This document shows positions 32,479-40,774 of a stretch of 51,836 nt of DNA, in pieces. Each line of letters starts with the position of its first letter. The stretch's first letter is position 1. The notes beneath the pieces are model-generated. The model was given only the letters and a program-made list of their open reading frames with translations, ran no database searches and was not told the origin of the DNA. The translations under genes and the position numbers were made by a program. This DNA is from a bacterium BMS3Abin02 (lineage in GTDB: Bacteria > Actinomycetota > Acidimicrobiia > Spongiisociales > UBA4744): positions 1 through 51,836 of the forward strand of contig BDSU01000042.1 of NCBI GenBank assembly GCA_002897675.1, in the 5' to 3' direction.

Positions 32479-34058
32479 AGTGGCGTCTTCTCGTGAATGG
32501 TCTCAAGCGAGACAGGCAGCGCGCCGTCGGGTTCCCCCTCGTTGTGCTGCTCATCGTCTGGGTGTCATTCCGGCTGTCCGAGCATTTCGTGGACACGGCG
32601 CTTTCGCTCTCCGGTCAAGCCAGAGAGGAGTTCACCTACTGGGCCGCCCTCATTGCATGGCTCGTGTGGTCGACGCTTCCGGTCCTTCTCTTCCCCCTCG
32701 ACGAAACGCTCGACCCTGCGCGATTCTCCCTCTCCCCGATACCTCGTGGAAAGCTGGTGGTCGGCCTCACGGCCGCCGCCCTCATCACGCCGACACTCTT
32801 CGTCCCGATCGTTCTCCTCGCAGACGATCTGCGTCTCTTCGCGCACGGACCGAGAGCCCCGGTCGCGTGGCTGGCCTCGGTGTTGCTGCTGCTGCTCATG
32901 GTCGTGAGTGGACGGGCGTTCTCGAGTTTCGTGACAAGGGTCCTTCGGGGTCGGCGTGGCCGAGACATTGCCATGCTGATCGTGGGCTCGATCGGTGTCG
33001 CAGGGTTCGGCCTTCAACAGTTGCTCTCCAGAACCATCGACACGCTCGGCATGGAAGGCGCAGTGCTCTCCTACCCGCTCTCGTCGATCGCGTGGGCTCT
33101 GCCCCCTGTGGCCGCCCAGCGCGCCGTGACCGAGGCCGGCTCCGGTAGCTGGGTTACGGCGATCGCGATGCTGGCGGTCGGCACCGGATGGCTCCTGCTG
33201 ATCGCCTTCGTCTGGGATCGGCTCCTCGGACATCTCACCACGACGCCGGAGGCCGTGACTTCACCGACGACGCGTAGGAACGGCCACGGCTTTGCCCGGC
33301 TCCCCGGTTGGTCCACGCCGCTGCTCATTGCAAGAAAAGAGTTGCGGTTCTATCTTCGAGATCCTCGACAGCGAATGGTTTGGACGGGGGCCGTCATCTT
33401 CCTCGGGGTCATCGCTGCCTCGGTCATCGTCGGCACCGCAACCCTCTCGTTGCTACGAAACAGCGTCTGGCTCCCGCTCCTCGGGCCACTGGTTGTCATC
33501 TTCGTGGGGCTTCCGGTGGCACTGAACCAGTTCGGATGGGAACGCAACGCCGCCTCATTCCTGTTCGCCCTCCCCATTCGCCCCTTCCAGATGATCCTCG
33601 GCAAGAACCTGGCGACGTCCACCGCAGTCCTCCTCGAGACCCTCACCCTCTCCGTCATCCTCGCTGCAGTCGCAGATGCCTGGGACGTCCTCTGGCTCAT
33701 CCCGGTGCTCGCCCTCACCGCAGTCGCATGCCAACTCTCGGTCGGCAACGTCGTCTCAGTCCTCGCGCCGCTGCGCCTGCCGAATGTCGGAACCGATATG
33801 TTCGCCCAAGCCTCGGAGCAAGGCTGCCTTTCGGTCGGAGCGCAGGTCGTGTCGTTCTTCGTCATCGCCTTGCTGATGATCGGGCCGGTCTCCGCGTTTG
33901 CGCTCGTAGTGGCTTTCGGTCAGGCACTCTCCCCGTGGTTGGCCATCGCCGGGTCACTGCTGTGGGGGACGATCATCTACGGTATCGGCCTGCTCATCTC
34001 CACCAAGGTGCTGGCACGAAGAGGGCCGGAGATCGTGGCTCTCGTCCAGACGATCTGA
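32454..34058 (+). CDS. ABC-2 type transporter permease, large multi-pass protein
   Basis: A 534-residue membrane protein with about 12 hydrophobic segments in two halves, separated by a cytoplasmic part near residues 260-300 (TTRRNGHGFARLPGW, then LLIARKELRFYLRDPRQRM). The KELRFYLRDPRQ motif, a cytoplasmic helix before the second half, is typical of two-in-one ABC-2 permeases. It begins with ATG 32454 within the end of the ATPase gene, so translation is coupled. Exporter substrate is unknown. The stop is followed by a 120-bp gap with small hairpins. Confidence 0.85.
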   Translation: MVNRLVWLKWRLLVNGLKRDRQRAVGFPLVVLLIVWVSFRLSEHFVDTALSLSGQAREEFTYWAALIAWLVWSTLPVLLFPLDETLDPARFSLSPIPRGKLVVGLTAAALITPTLFVPIVLLADDLRLFAHGPRAPVAWLASVLLLLLMVVSGRAFSSFVTRVLRGRRGRDIAMLIVGSIGVAGFGLQQLLSRTIDTLGMEGAVLSYPLSSIAWALPPVAAQRAVTEAGSGSWVTAIAMLAVGTGWLLLIAFVWDRLLGHLTTTPEAVTSPTTRRNGHGFARLPGWSTPLLIARKELRFYLRDPRQRMVWTGAVIFLGVIAASVIVGTATLSLLRNSVWLPLLGPLVVIFVGLPVALNQFGWERNAASFLFALPIRPFQMILGKNLATSTAVLLETLTLSVILAAVADAWDVLWLIPVLALTAVACQLSVGNVVSVLAPLRLPNVGTDMFAQASEQGCLSVGAQVVSFFVIALLMIGPVSAFALVVAFGQALSPWLAIAGSLLWGTIIYGIGLLISTKVLARRGPEIVALVQTI

Positions 34059-34165
34059 GCCAGTGGTCAGTCGTCAAAGCGACCCCAACAAGAGGGCACC
34101 ACGTCAACCACTGATAACTGAGAACTCAGAGTCGGCAGCCGGCCACCGACATCGGCTCCTCTGTC

Positions 34166-34171
34166 TACCCT
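34166..34171 (+). promoter_or_regulatory. -10 hexamer TACCCT (leaderless)
   Basis: TACCCT is 7 nt before ATG 34179; no ribosome site is present. Confidence 0.55.
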
Positions 34172-34178
34172 CCCCGTC

Positions 34179-34739
34179 ATGACCCCTCTACGGCTCGGCA
34201 TCGATCTCGACGGCGTCGTCGCCGACTTCAACGCCGGCTGGATCGACCGATACAACACCGAGTTCGAGACGGAACTGCCGCTCCATGCCGTGCGCACCTG
34301 GGATGGGCTCCACACCCTGACGCACTTCCGGAACAACCGCGAGTTCTGGACCTGGGCCCGTGGCCACGGCGGCGGGAGCATTTTTCGACATCTCGATCTG
34401 TATCAGGGGGCACTCGAGACGCTCGAAGCCCTGACGGCCGCGGGGCATCACGTCGTCATCCTCACATCAAAACCCAGCTGGGCCATCCACGACACGTTCG
34501 CCTGGCTGGCCGACAAGCGCATCCCGACCAGGGAAGTCCACATCATCGAGGCCAAAGGGCGGGTTCCCTGCGATATCTATCTCGACGATGCGCCCTACCA
34601 GCTCGAGCGTCTCGTGGCCGAACGACCCGAGGCGACCGTCTGCCGCTTCGTCCGCCCGTGGAACGGGCCGATAGACCATGCAGTGGACGTGCACTCGTGG
34701 GACGACTTCCGGCTCCTGGCCTCTCGCCAATCCGAATAG
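34179..34739 (+). CDS. 5'-nucleotidase-like HAD protein (NT5C type)
   Basis: A 186-residue HAD-fold protein of the 5'(3')-deoxyribonucleotidase type. The nucleophile motif is LGIDLDGVVADF, followed by NAGWIDRYN. The second motif is VVILTSKPSWAIHDTFAWL, and the last is CDIYLDDAPYQLERL. It lacks a large cap domain. It may dephosphorylate nucleoside monophosphates, but related small proteins have unknown substrates. The gene is monocistronic, with no ribosome site but a TACCCT hexamer 7 nt upstream. Confidence 0.8.
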   Translation: MTPLRLGIDLDGVVADFNAGWIDRYNTEFETELPLHAVRTWDGLHTLTHFRNNREFWTWARGHGGGSIFRHLDLYQGALETLEALTAAGHHVVILTSKPSWAIHDTFAWLADKRIPTREVHIIEAKGRVPCDIYLDDAPYQLERLVAERPEATVCRFVRPWNGPIDHAVDVHSWDDFRLLASRQSE

Positions 34740-34759
34740 AAGCCACGGCCCTCATGCAC

Positions 34760-34765
34760 TAGCCT
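34760..34765 (+). promoter_or_regulatory. -10 hexamer TAGCCT for the phnDCE-like operon
   Basis: GCAC is followed by TAGCCT, as in the CGAGGCACTAG boxes, but here a leader of about 50 nt and a good ribosome site precede the start. Confidence 0.45.
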
Positions 34766-34823
34766 CAAGAGTGCGCTGCGCTGCGCGCAACGCAGAACTC
34801 GTCCACGAGCAAGGAAGGGCGGA

Positions 34824-35936
34824 ATGAAGAACTGGAGATTCCTGCTGCTCGTCGCTGTATTCGCAATGATCGCTGCCGCATGCGGTAGCGGAGCAACGAC
34901 AACGACCGCAGCACCGGCCACGACGGCAGCAACGACAACGACGGCAGCAACGACGACCACCGCGGCACCAACCACCACCACGACAGAGGCGCCACCACCG
35001 GCCATCGGGACCCCTGACAACCCGATCAAAGTGTTGTTCGTCCCATCGGTCGACGCCCAAGTGATCGTCTCCGGTGGCCAAATCATGGCGGACGCTCTCA
35101 AGCAGGCGACCGGCCTCAACTTTGAGGTGAGCGTCCCGACGTCCTACGCGGCAACTATCGAAGAGATGTGCGCATCGCCGGCCAACACGATGGGATTCAT
35201 CCCGGGACTCGGCTACGTCCTCGCCTCTGAGCGTTGTGGCGTCGACGTTGCCTTCAAGGCGGTTCGGTACGGTCACTCCGTCTACTGGGCGCAGATCATC
35301 GTGCCTCGCGACAGCGGCTACACACAACTCTCCGACCTCGACGGCAAGACATGGGCATACCCGGACACAGGCTCGACCTCGGGCTACATGGTGCCGACCC
35401 TCATGTTCAACGAAGCAGGTGTCACGCCTGGCGAGAAGCTCGAGACCGGCGGTCATGGTGCCACCGTCCTCGCGGTCTATCGCGGCGATGCAGACTTCGG
35501 CACGACCTACTTCTCGCCGCCACTCATGCCGGACGGGAACTGGGAAGTGGGCATGAGCCCGGACATCCCCGATGATCTCGTGAGTTCCTGCGCGCCGACC
35601 GAGGACGGAAAGAAGCTGATGTGCGGTGACTGGCGCGTGCTCGACGCACGCGCGAGCGTCCGCACCGATGCGCCCGACGTCATCCAAAAGGTGAAGATCA
35701 TGATGATCTCGCCTTCGATTCCGAACGACACCCTGTCCTTCGGTCCGAAGTTCCCGACAGACGTGCGCAAGCAGATCGCAGATGCGCTCGTCGCGTTCTC
35801 GAAGACGGATGCATGGGATGAGTCGATCGGTAACCAGGACTTCTACGGATGGACCGGCATCGAGCCGGCAAAGGACTCCGAGTACGACAACCTGCGCAAG
35901 ATCGTTGCCCTCGTCGGCTACACGCCGGGAGGCTGA
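34824..35936 (+). CDS. Phosphate/phosphite/phosphonate-type ABC transporter substrate-binding lipoprotein (PhnD family)
   Basis: A 370-residue lipoprotein. The signal ends in a lipobox with Cys20 (FAMIAAACGS), then a Thr/Ala-rich linker of about 35 residues tethers the domain. The PhnD-type fold starts at PIKVLFVPSVDAQVIVSGGQ, with PTSYAATIEEMCAS, FIPGLGYVLAS, DLDGKTWAYPDTGSTSGYMV and SPSIPNDTLSFG, which match the family's ligand loops. Ligand might be phosphonate, phosphite or another oxyanion; the pocket cannot be read by eye. AAGGAAGG precedes the ATG. It leads an operon with ATPase and permease genes; a 13-bp hairpin lies between it and the ATPase gene. Confidence 0.88.
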   Translation: MKNWRFLLLVAVFAMIAAACGSGATTTTAAPATTAATTTTAATTTTAAPTTTTTEAPPPAIGTPDNPIKVLFVPSVDAQVIVSGGQIMADALKQATGLNFEVSVPTSYAATIEEMCASPANTMGFIPGLGYVLASERCGVDVAFKAVRYGHSVYWAQIIVPRDSGYTQLSDLDGKTWAYPDTGSTSGYMVPTLMFNEAGVTPGEKLETGGHGATVLAVYRGDADFGTTYFSPPLMPDGNWEVGMSPDIPDDLVSSCAPTEDGKKLMCGDWRVLDARASVRTDAPDVIQKVKIMMISPSIPNDTLSFGPKFPTDVRKQIADALVAFSKTDAWDESIGNQDFYGWTGIEPAKDSEYDNLRKIVALVGYTPGG

Positions 35937-35959
35937 TCAGATCCGCAGATGAGACGCCA

Positions 35960-35990
35960 AGATGGGGCAGGGACACACCCTGCCCCATCT
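35960..35990. terminator. Intercistronic hairpin after the PhnD-like gene
   Basis: Arms AGATGGGGCAGGG (35960-35972) and CCCTGCCCCATCT (35978-35990) are perfectly complementary around a 5-nt loop. There is no T-tract. It probably trims expression between the abundant binding protein and the membrane components, like the palindrome at 448-481. Confidence 0.65.
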
Positions 35991-36022
35991 CGCGAGTAGG
36001 AACCACGATCGACGGATAGGGC

Positions 36023-36775
36023 ATGCTGAAAGTCGAACACCTGACCAAGGTCTATGAGGGGGGCACACTCGCCCTCGAAGACGTCAACTTCGAAGTCCCC
36101 GACGGAGAGTTCCTCGCCGTGATCGGCCTGAGTGGCTCCGGCAAGTCCACGCTGCTGAGATGCATCAACCGTCTGATCGAACCCACGGAAGGTCGCATCA
36201 CCTGGAACGGCATCGACATCACCGCCGCTCCACAAGATCAGCTCCGTCGCATCCGACGCCGTATCGGCATGGTGTTCCAACACTTCAACCTGGTCCACCG
36301 GTCGAAAGTCCTCACGAACGTGCTCCAAGGCAGCCTCGGGTATGTCAACCCGGTGCTGAGTGTCATCAACTCGTTTCCCAAAGAACAGGTCCAACGGGCG
36401 CTCGCTCAGCTCGATCGGGTCGGCCTGAGAGATCAGGCCCACAAACGCGCCGACGAGCTCTCCGGCGGCCAGCAACAGCGGGTTGGCGTGGCCCGAGCCA
36501 TGATGCAGAACCCGGAGATGGTCCTCGCCGACGAACCCGTCGCAAGCCTCGACCCGGTGCTGGCGCACTCGATCATGCAGTACCTCGAAGTGATCAACAG
36601 AGACGACAACGTCACCGTGCTCTGCTCACTGCACTTCCTCGACCTCGTCCACCGTTATGCCGACCGCGCCATCGCACTCAAGGACGGCCACGTCGTCTTC
36701 GAAGGTCCACCCGTCGATATCGACGACGAGAGATTCAAAGAGATCTACGGAAAGGAGGCCGAGCGCGTTGGCTGA
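36023..36775 (+). CDS. PhnC-like ABC transporter ATP-binding protein
   Basis: A 250-residue ATPase with strong resemblance to Phn[21 protein letters not shown] starts it. Walker A is [21 protein letters not shown]; the Q-loop is [20 protein letters not shown], a PhnC hallmark; the signature is [18 protein letters not shown]; Walker B is [13 protein letters not shown]; and the H-loop is CSLHFLDLV. The permease gene overlaps its last 8 nt. The motifs are intact, so it should energise uptake by the PhnE-like permease. Confidence 0.95.
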   Translation: MLKVEHLTKVYEGGTLALEDVNFEVPDGEFLAVIGLSGSGKSTLLRCINRLIEPTEGRITWNGIDITAAPQDQLRRIRRRIGMVFQHFNLVHRSKVLTNVLQGSLGYVNPVLSVINSFPKEQVQRALAQLDRVGLRDQAHKRADELSGGQQQRVGVARAMMQNPEMVLADEPVASLDPVLAHSIMQYLEVINRDDNVTVLCSLHFLDLVHRYADRAIALKDGHVVFEGPPVDIDDERFKEIYGKEAERVG

Positions 36776-38663
36776 CAAGGAACCCACCAAGCGCGGTCTC
36801 CGCCACTCGCTCCTCGTCGCGCTCATCATCATCGCCGGCGTTGTCATCTATGCGTACGGCTTCGGTGTCACCAAAGTCAACCTCAGCGAGATCAAGTCCG
36901 AGACCCGGCGGGCCCAGCTGACCCGAGTGCTGCGTGCCCTTGCCCGTCCCGACCTCCTGACGTATGAACGCATCGACACCAACACCGACATCCCCTTCTA
37001 CATGCCCTGCCCACCGGGGGGATTCACCCCACCTGAGCAAGATCCTTACTCTCGTCACATCACCGTTGACCCACCCTGTGTGCAACCAGGGGACGACATC
37101 ACCGTGCGCGGTGTGAACTTCTCGCCGAACGCCAGAGTCACCCTGTATCTCGTCCCACCCTCAGGCGATCTCAACCTGACACTCGGCCAGAAAATCCTTG
37201 CGGACGCGACCGGCGAGTTCACCCAAACCGTCTCTACGAGAGAACGCCCCTCGGATCAGCAGCAGACCATTCGAGCGATCACGCGTGAATCCATAGGCAC
37301 GATCTTCCATCGTGCCGACGTTCAGATAACCACCGCCACCGGCAACACGCTCACCGTGAAATCGCCGCGCGTCTCGCAGTCGGCGAAGGACACCTGGGAC
37401 AAGATCATCGAGACCGTGTTCCTCGCCTTGCTGGCCACGACCTTCGGTGTGTTCATCGCCGTTCCGTTATCGTTTCTCGCCGCGAGGAACCTGATGAAGG
37501 ACATCAAGATTCCGTTGGTGAAACTGGCCCTGCAGCTGATCGCGATACCTGTTGGTGCCGCCATCGGGATCCTTCTGGCCCAATGGGCACAAGACTTCAG
37601 CACAGTGTTCACAGGCCATGCTCTGCTGGTGGTCCTTGGACTCGTCGTCTTGCCGGCCCTCGTGTATCTCGCTCTGCGATGGTCGTTCCCCGCCGTCGAG
37701 GAGGAACCACCGACGCTTGGGCTTCGGATCAGTCGAAGCATCGTGCTGACCGTCGCTTCGGTGGTCGGCATCACGGTGCTGTTCCTGACGGCGGACCTCC
37801 TCAGCCGGGTAGGCAACTGGTTGGCGCCACGGCTCGCCGACTTCGCTTTCATCGGGGGTTTCGCGTCCACGATCGGCGACATCCTCGCCGCAATCATCAC
37901 CCTGATCACCGCCCTCCTGGCCGCAGGGTTGCTCTCGAACATGGGTGGGCGACTCGCCATCTGGCTCCAGGGGCACCTACCTAATCGAGTTCTCCGCCCT
38001 CTTGCACTGCCGCTGATGGCGCTGGCCGGTGCGGTGATCTTTCTGCTCATCGCCCAGGCCATCTCGTGGCTGTACAGGATCAACGACCCACTCAAGATCT
38101 TCTGGGTCCCCGGAGCGGTCGGTGCAGCGTTCGGCCTGCTCCTCGCCTGGCACAACTACAAGCAGGAGGTTGTCAACATCGGTTTGACGATCTACTACCT
38201 GGCTCGGACCACCTTCAACGGTATCCGATCGATCGAGCCGTTGGTGGTGGTGATCGTGTTCGTGGTTTGGGTCGGTATCGGACCGTTCGCGGGGTCTCTC
38301 GCTTTGGCGCTGCACACGGTCGCCTCACTCGCGAAGCTGTATTCCGAGCAGGTGGAGAGCATCCTGCCCGGACCGCTCGAAGCTGTTCAGGCGACGGGTG
38401 CGACCCGATTGCAGACCGTCGTCTACGCGGTGATCCCACAGATCGTTCCGCCGTATATCTCCTTCACGTTGTACCGCTGGGACATCAATGTGCGCATGTC
38501 GACGATCATCGGGTTCGCCGGTGGCGGCGGTATCGGGTTCCTGCTCCAGCAGAACATCCGACTGCTCAACTACCAGGCAGCGTCGGTGAACATGCTGGCG
38601 ATCGCGATCGTCGTGGCGTCGATGGACTACCTCAGCTCGAAGGTGCGGGAACGCATCGTGTAG
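36768..38663 (+). CDS. PhnE-like ABC permease with N-terminal Ig-like domain and enlarged membrane region
   Basis: A 631-residue protein, more than twice the usual PhnE length of about 270. It starts at TTG 36768, with AAAGGAGG at 36751-36758. Residues 12-32 form a membrane helix. Residues 95-200 are a beta-rich, Ig/IPT-like extracytoplasmic domain (HITVDPPCVQPGDDITVRG, VNFSPNARVTLYLVPPSGD). PhnE sequence begins at WDKIIETVFLALLATTFGVF and AVPLSFLAARNLM (residues 210-243). About 220 residues of extra membrane helices follow, and PhnE sequence resumes at ARTTFNGIRSIEPLVVVIVF, IGPFAGSLALALHTVASLAK and the EAA loop PLEAVQATGATRLQTVVYAV, then FAGGGGIGFLL. The frame is uninterrupted, so this is a genuine insertion and not a fusion artefact. 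It may work with the PhnD- and PhnC-like partners upstream. Confidence 0.85.
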   Translation: MADKEPTKRGLRHSLLVALIIIAGVVIYAYGFGVTKVNLSEIKSETRRAQLTRVLRALARPDLLTYERIDTNTDIPFYMPCPPGGFTPPEQDPYSRHITVDPPCVQPGDDITVRGVNFSPNARVTLYLVPPSGDLNLTLGQKILADATGEFTQTVSTRERPSDQQQTIRAITRESIGTIFHRADVQITTATGNTLTVKSPRVSQSAKDTWDKIIETVFLALLATTFGVFIAVPLSFLAARNLMKDIKIPLVKLALQLIAIPVGAAIGILLAQWAQDFSTVFTGHALLVVLGLVVLPALVYLALRWSFPAVEEEPPTLGLRISRSIVLTVASVVGITVLFLTADLLSRVGNWLAPRLADFAFIGGFASTIGDILAAIITLITALLAAGLLSNMGGRLAIWLQGHLPNRVLRPLALPLMALAGAVIFLLIAQAISWLYRINDPLKIFWVPGAVGAAFGLLLAWHNYKQEVVNIGLTIYYLARTTFNGIRSIEPLVVVIVFVVWVGIGPFAGSLALALHTVASLAKLYSEQVESILPGPLEAVQATGATRLQTVVYAVIPQIVPPYISFTLYRWDINVRMSTIIGFAGGGGIGFLLQQNIRLLNYQAASVNMLAIAIVVASMDYLSSKVRERIV

Positions 38664-38673
38664 CCAACGTGTT

Positions 38674-38714
38674 TCTCGTCAATGCTGGCGTCGTTATCCG
38701 ACGCTGCCATTGAC
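38674..38714. terminator. Hairpin repeat before dgt (copy 1)
   Basis: Left arm TCTCGTCAATGCTGGC starts at 38674 and pairs imperfectly with the segment ending in ATTGACAGGA. It is nearly identical to the left arm of the hairpin after dgt (39752-39767, 15 of 16 nt). It should terminate the phnDCE-like operon. Its right arm contains TTGACA (38710-38715), a possible -35 for dgt. Confidence 0.6.
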
Positions 38715-38735
38715 AGGAACCAGAGAGATGGTCTC

Positions 38736-38741
38736 TAACCT
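38736..38741 (+). promoter_or_regulatory. -10 hexamer TAACCT for dgt (leaderless)
   Basis: TAACCT lies 7 nt before ATG 38749. TTGACA is at 38710-38715, a 20-nt spacer and so longer than ideal. No ribosome site is present. Confidence 0.5.
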
Positions 38742-38748
38742 TGACGCC

Positions 38749-39750
38749 ATGAGCGCCATGATCCGCCGCACCCGCGAAGTGCGCGAGCAGCAGGAACGCG
38801 ATCTTCTGGCCCCTGTTGCGACGAGATCGACAGACTCAAGGGGACGCGAACATCCTGAAGAGCCCGACACGTACCGCACCGCTTTCGAACGTGACCGGGA
38901 TCGCATCTTGCACACCAAGGCGTTCCGGCGCCTCAAGCACAAGACACAGGTGTTCGTCAACCCCGAGGGAGACCACTATGTCACGCGCCTCACCCATACG
39001 CTCCAAGTGACCCAGGTCGGTCGAGCGATGGCCGCCGACCTCGGGCTGAACGAGGAGTTGACCGAGGCGATCTGCCTCGGTCACGACGTCGGTCACTCGC
39101 CGTTCGGGCACACCGGGGAGGAGGCGCTGTCCCCCTACGTGGAAGGCGAATGGCTGCACTCGGAACAGAGCGTCAGAGTGCTCCGTGTGCTGGAGCCGGT
39201 GAACCTGTCGTGGGAGGTACTCGACGGGATCCGCGCGCACTCGTGGAAGATCGACCCACCGCCCGCCACGCCCGAAGGCATGCTGTGCCGATTTGCGGAC
39301 CGGATCGCATACCTCACCCACGATGTCGACGACGCCCTTCGCGCCGGAGTGATCGGCCGCAGGGATCTTCCCGAACGGGCCCTCGATGTGTTCGGCGAAC
39401 CGGGATCGGACTGGATCGGCACCATGATCGATGCAGTGGTCGACGAGTCGATCCGCCAGGGATCGGTGGTGATGAATCCGGCGGTTGCGGCGACAATGCA
39501 GCAGTTGCGCGACTTCATGTTCGAACGTGTGTACCTGCGCCCTGAGTCACGACCCCAGCAAGAGCGAGCGATCGCCGTCATCAGGAACCTGGTCGACTAC
39601 TTCATCGAGCATCCCGATGACGTGCCGGACACCTACCGCCTCGACGACGCCGATGCGGTCGAGCGAGCGATCGACTACGTGTCGGGGATGACGGACCGGT
39701 ACGCGTTGCGGGTCCACGACAGTCTGTTCAGACCCGAGGGGATCGATTGA
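38749..39750 (+). CDS. dgt: dGTP triphosphohydrolase-like protein (HD domain)
   Basis: A 333-residue HD-domain deoxynucleoside triphosphate triphosphohydrolase. Family motifs are TAFERDRDRILHTKAFRRLK, TQVFVNPEGDHYVTRLTHTL with the first metal His, LCLGHDVGHSPFGHTGE with the HD pair, and CRFADRIAYLTHDVDDAL with the last metal Asp. It hydrolyses dNTPs to nucleoside and tripolyphosphate, affecting dNTP pools; DnaG is not nearby although the two are often linked. The open frame reaches 38710, but that would begin within a -35-like TTGACA; the ATG at 38749 is 7 nt after TAACCT. Two copies of one hairpin repeat bracket the gene. Confidence 0.92.
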   Translation: MSAMIRRTREVREQQERDLLAPVATRSTDSRGREHPEEPDTYRTAFERDRDRILHTKAFRRLKHKTQVFVNPEGDHYVTRLTHTLQVTQVGRAMAADLGLNEELTEAICLGHDVGHSPFGHTGEEALSPYVEGEWLHSEQSVRVLRVLEPVNLSWEVLDGIRAHSWKIDPPPATPEGMLCRFADRIAYLTHDVDDALRAGVIGRRDLPERALDVFGEPGSDWIGTMIDAVVDESIRQGSVVMNPAVAATMQQLRDFMFERVYLRPESRPQQERAIAVIRNLVDYFIEHPDDVPDTYRLDDADAVERAIDYVSGMTDRYALRVHDSLFRPEGID

Positions 39751-39751
39751 C

Positions 39752-39796
39752 TCTCGTCAATGCCGGCAGTACCAGGTGCGGCCGGCATTGACGAGA
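39752..39796. terminator. Bidirectional hairpin between dgt and the aldo-keto reductase (copy 2)
   Basis: TCTCGTCAATGCCGGC (39752-39767) and its exact complement (39781-39796) form a 16-bp stem around a 13-nt loop between two convergent genes. It is related to the hairpin at 38674. Confidence 0.75.
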
Positions 39797-39799
39797 ACG

Positions 39800-40741
39800 C
39801 TACTCCAGAATGGTGTCGATCTTCTCCAACACTTCCGCCGGGATCTCGACCTCGCTCGCTCCCAGGCTCTCTTCGATCTGCGACACGTTCGTCGCGCCGG
39901 TGATCGCGCTCGTCAGCGCCGGATGGCGCAACACCCAAGCGAGTGCCAACTGGGACCGGGTCAACCCGATCTCCTCGGCGATCGGCTTCAGCGCCTTGAC
40001 CTTCTCGCGCCGCTCCTCGTTGTACATCCAGTCCTTCAATTCTTCGTCCCGGGCGTATCGAGACCCTTCGGGAAAACCGTCGTCGTACTTGCCGGTCAGC
40101 AGCCCACCGGCCAGAGGACTCCACACGACCAAGCCCATCCCGGCCGCCTCCACCTCACCCAGGATCGTGTTCTCGACCCGCTCCCGATACAACATCGAAT
40201 ACTGCGGCTGTTCGCATGCCGGCGGATGCAGACCATTCCCGCGAGCGAACGCAACCGCCTCGGCGATCCTGGCCGGAGGCCACTCCGATGTGCCCCAATA
40301 CAACACCTTGCCCTCGTCGACCAATCCACTGAAGGTGGTAACGATCTCTTCCATGGAGACCGCATCGTCGTAGCGGTGAGCGAAGTACAGATCCAGATAG
40401 TCGGTGCGAAGCCGTGCCAGGCTCTTCACGATCGACTCTCTCACGTGCTTGCGGGACAGGCCCCGATCGTTCACGTCCTTGGACATCGGCCAGTACACCT
40501 TCGATGACATCACCAGCGTATGCCGAGGGAAGTCCGACAGCACCTCGCCCATGACCTGCTCGGCCACTCCCTGTGCGTACTCGTCGGCGTTGTCGAAGAA
40601 GTTCACGCCACCCTCGTATGCCGTCCTGGTGATCTCGGTGATCGATTCCTTGTCCTTCACGGAATCGCCGTACGTCGTCCATGCGCCCAGCGAGATCTCC
40701 GAAATCCTCAACCCCCACCTGCCCAACTGACGGTATCGCAT
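39800..40741 (-). CDS. Aldo/keto reductase (Kv-beta / YghZ-like)
   Basis: A 313-residue NADPH-dependent TIM-barrel reductase. It begins MRYRQLGRWGLRISEISLGAWTTYG and has the catalytic Asp/Tyr region NFFDNADEYAQGVAEQVMGE, Lys in LVMSSKVYWPM, and His in LDLYFAHRYDD. The cofactor loop SPLAGGLLTGKYDDG is followed by the C-terminal AITGATNVSQIEESLGA. This branch reduces aldehydes such as methylglyoxal, but the natural substrate is unknown. AGGAGG lies 5 nt before ATG 40741 and only 2 nt before ATG 40744; I chose the inner one. It is divergent from the dienoyl-CoA isomerase gene. Confidence 0.93.
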   Translation of the reverse strand: MRYRQLGRWGLRISEISLGAWTTYGDSVKDKESITEITRTAYEGGVNFFDNADEYAQGVAEQVMGEVLSDFPRHTLVMSSKVYWPMSKDVNDRGLSRKHVRESIVKSLARLRTDYLDLYFAHRYDDAVSMEEIVTTFSGLVDEGKVLYWGTSEWPPARIAEAVAFARGNGLHPPACEQPQYSMLYRERVENTILGEVEAAGMGLVVWSPLAGGLLTGKYDDGFPEGSRYARDEELKDWMYNEERREKVKALKPIAEEIGLTRSQLALAWVLRHPALTSAITGATNVSQIEESLGASEVEIPAEVLEKIDTILE

Positions 40742-40762
40742 CATCGCCTCCTGTCACTCGCC

Positions 40763-40768
40763 TAATCT
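40763..40768 (+). promoter_or_regulatory. -10 hexamer TAATCT (leaderless)
   Basis: TAATCT lies 6 nt before ATG 40775 with no ribosome site. The region overlaps the upstream part of the divergent aldo-keto reductase gene. Confidence 0.6.
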
Positions 40769-40774
40769 GCTTCT

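Noticed and set aside
34059-34178. Terminator after the ABC-2 permease gene
   Set aside because: Only short stems (CAGTGGT/ACCACTG and CTGAG/CTCAG) are visible, too weak to list as a feature.
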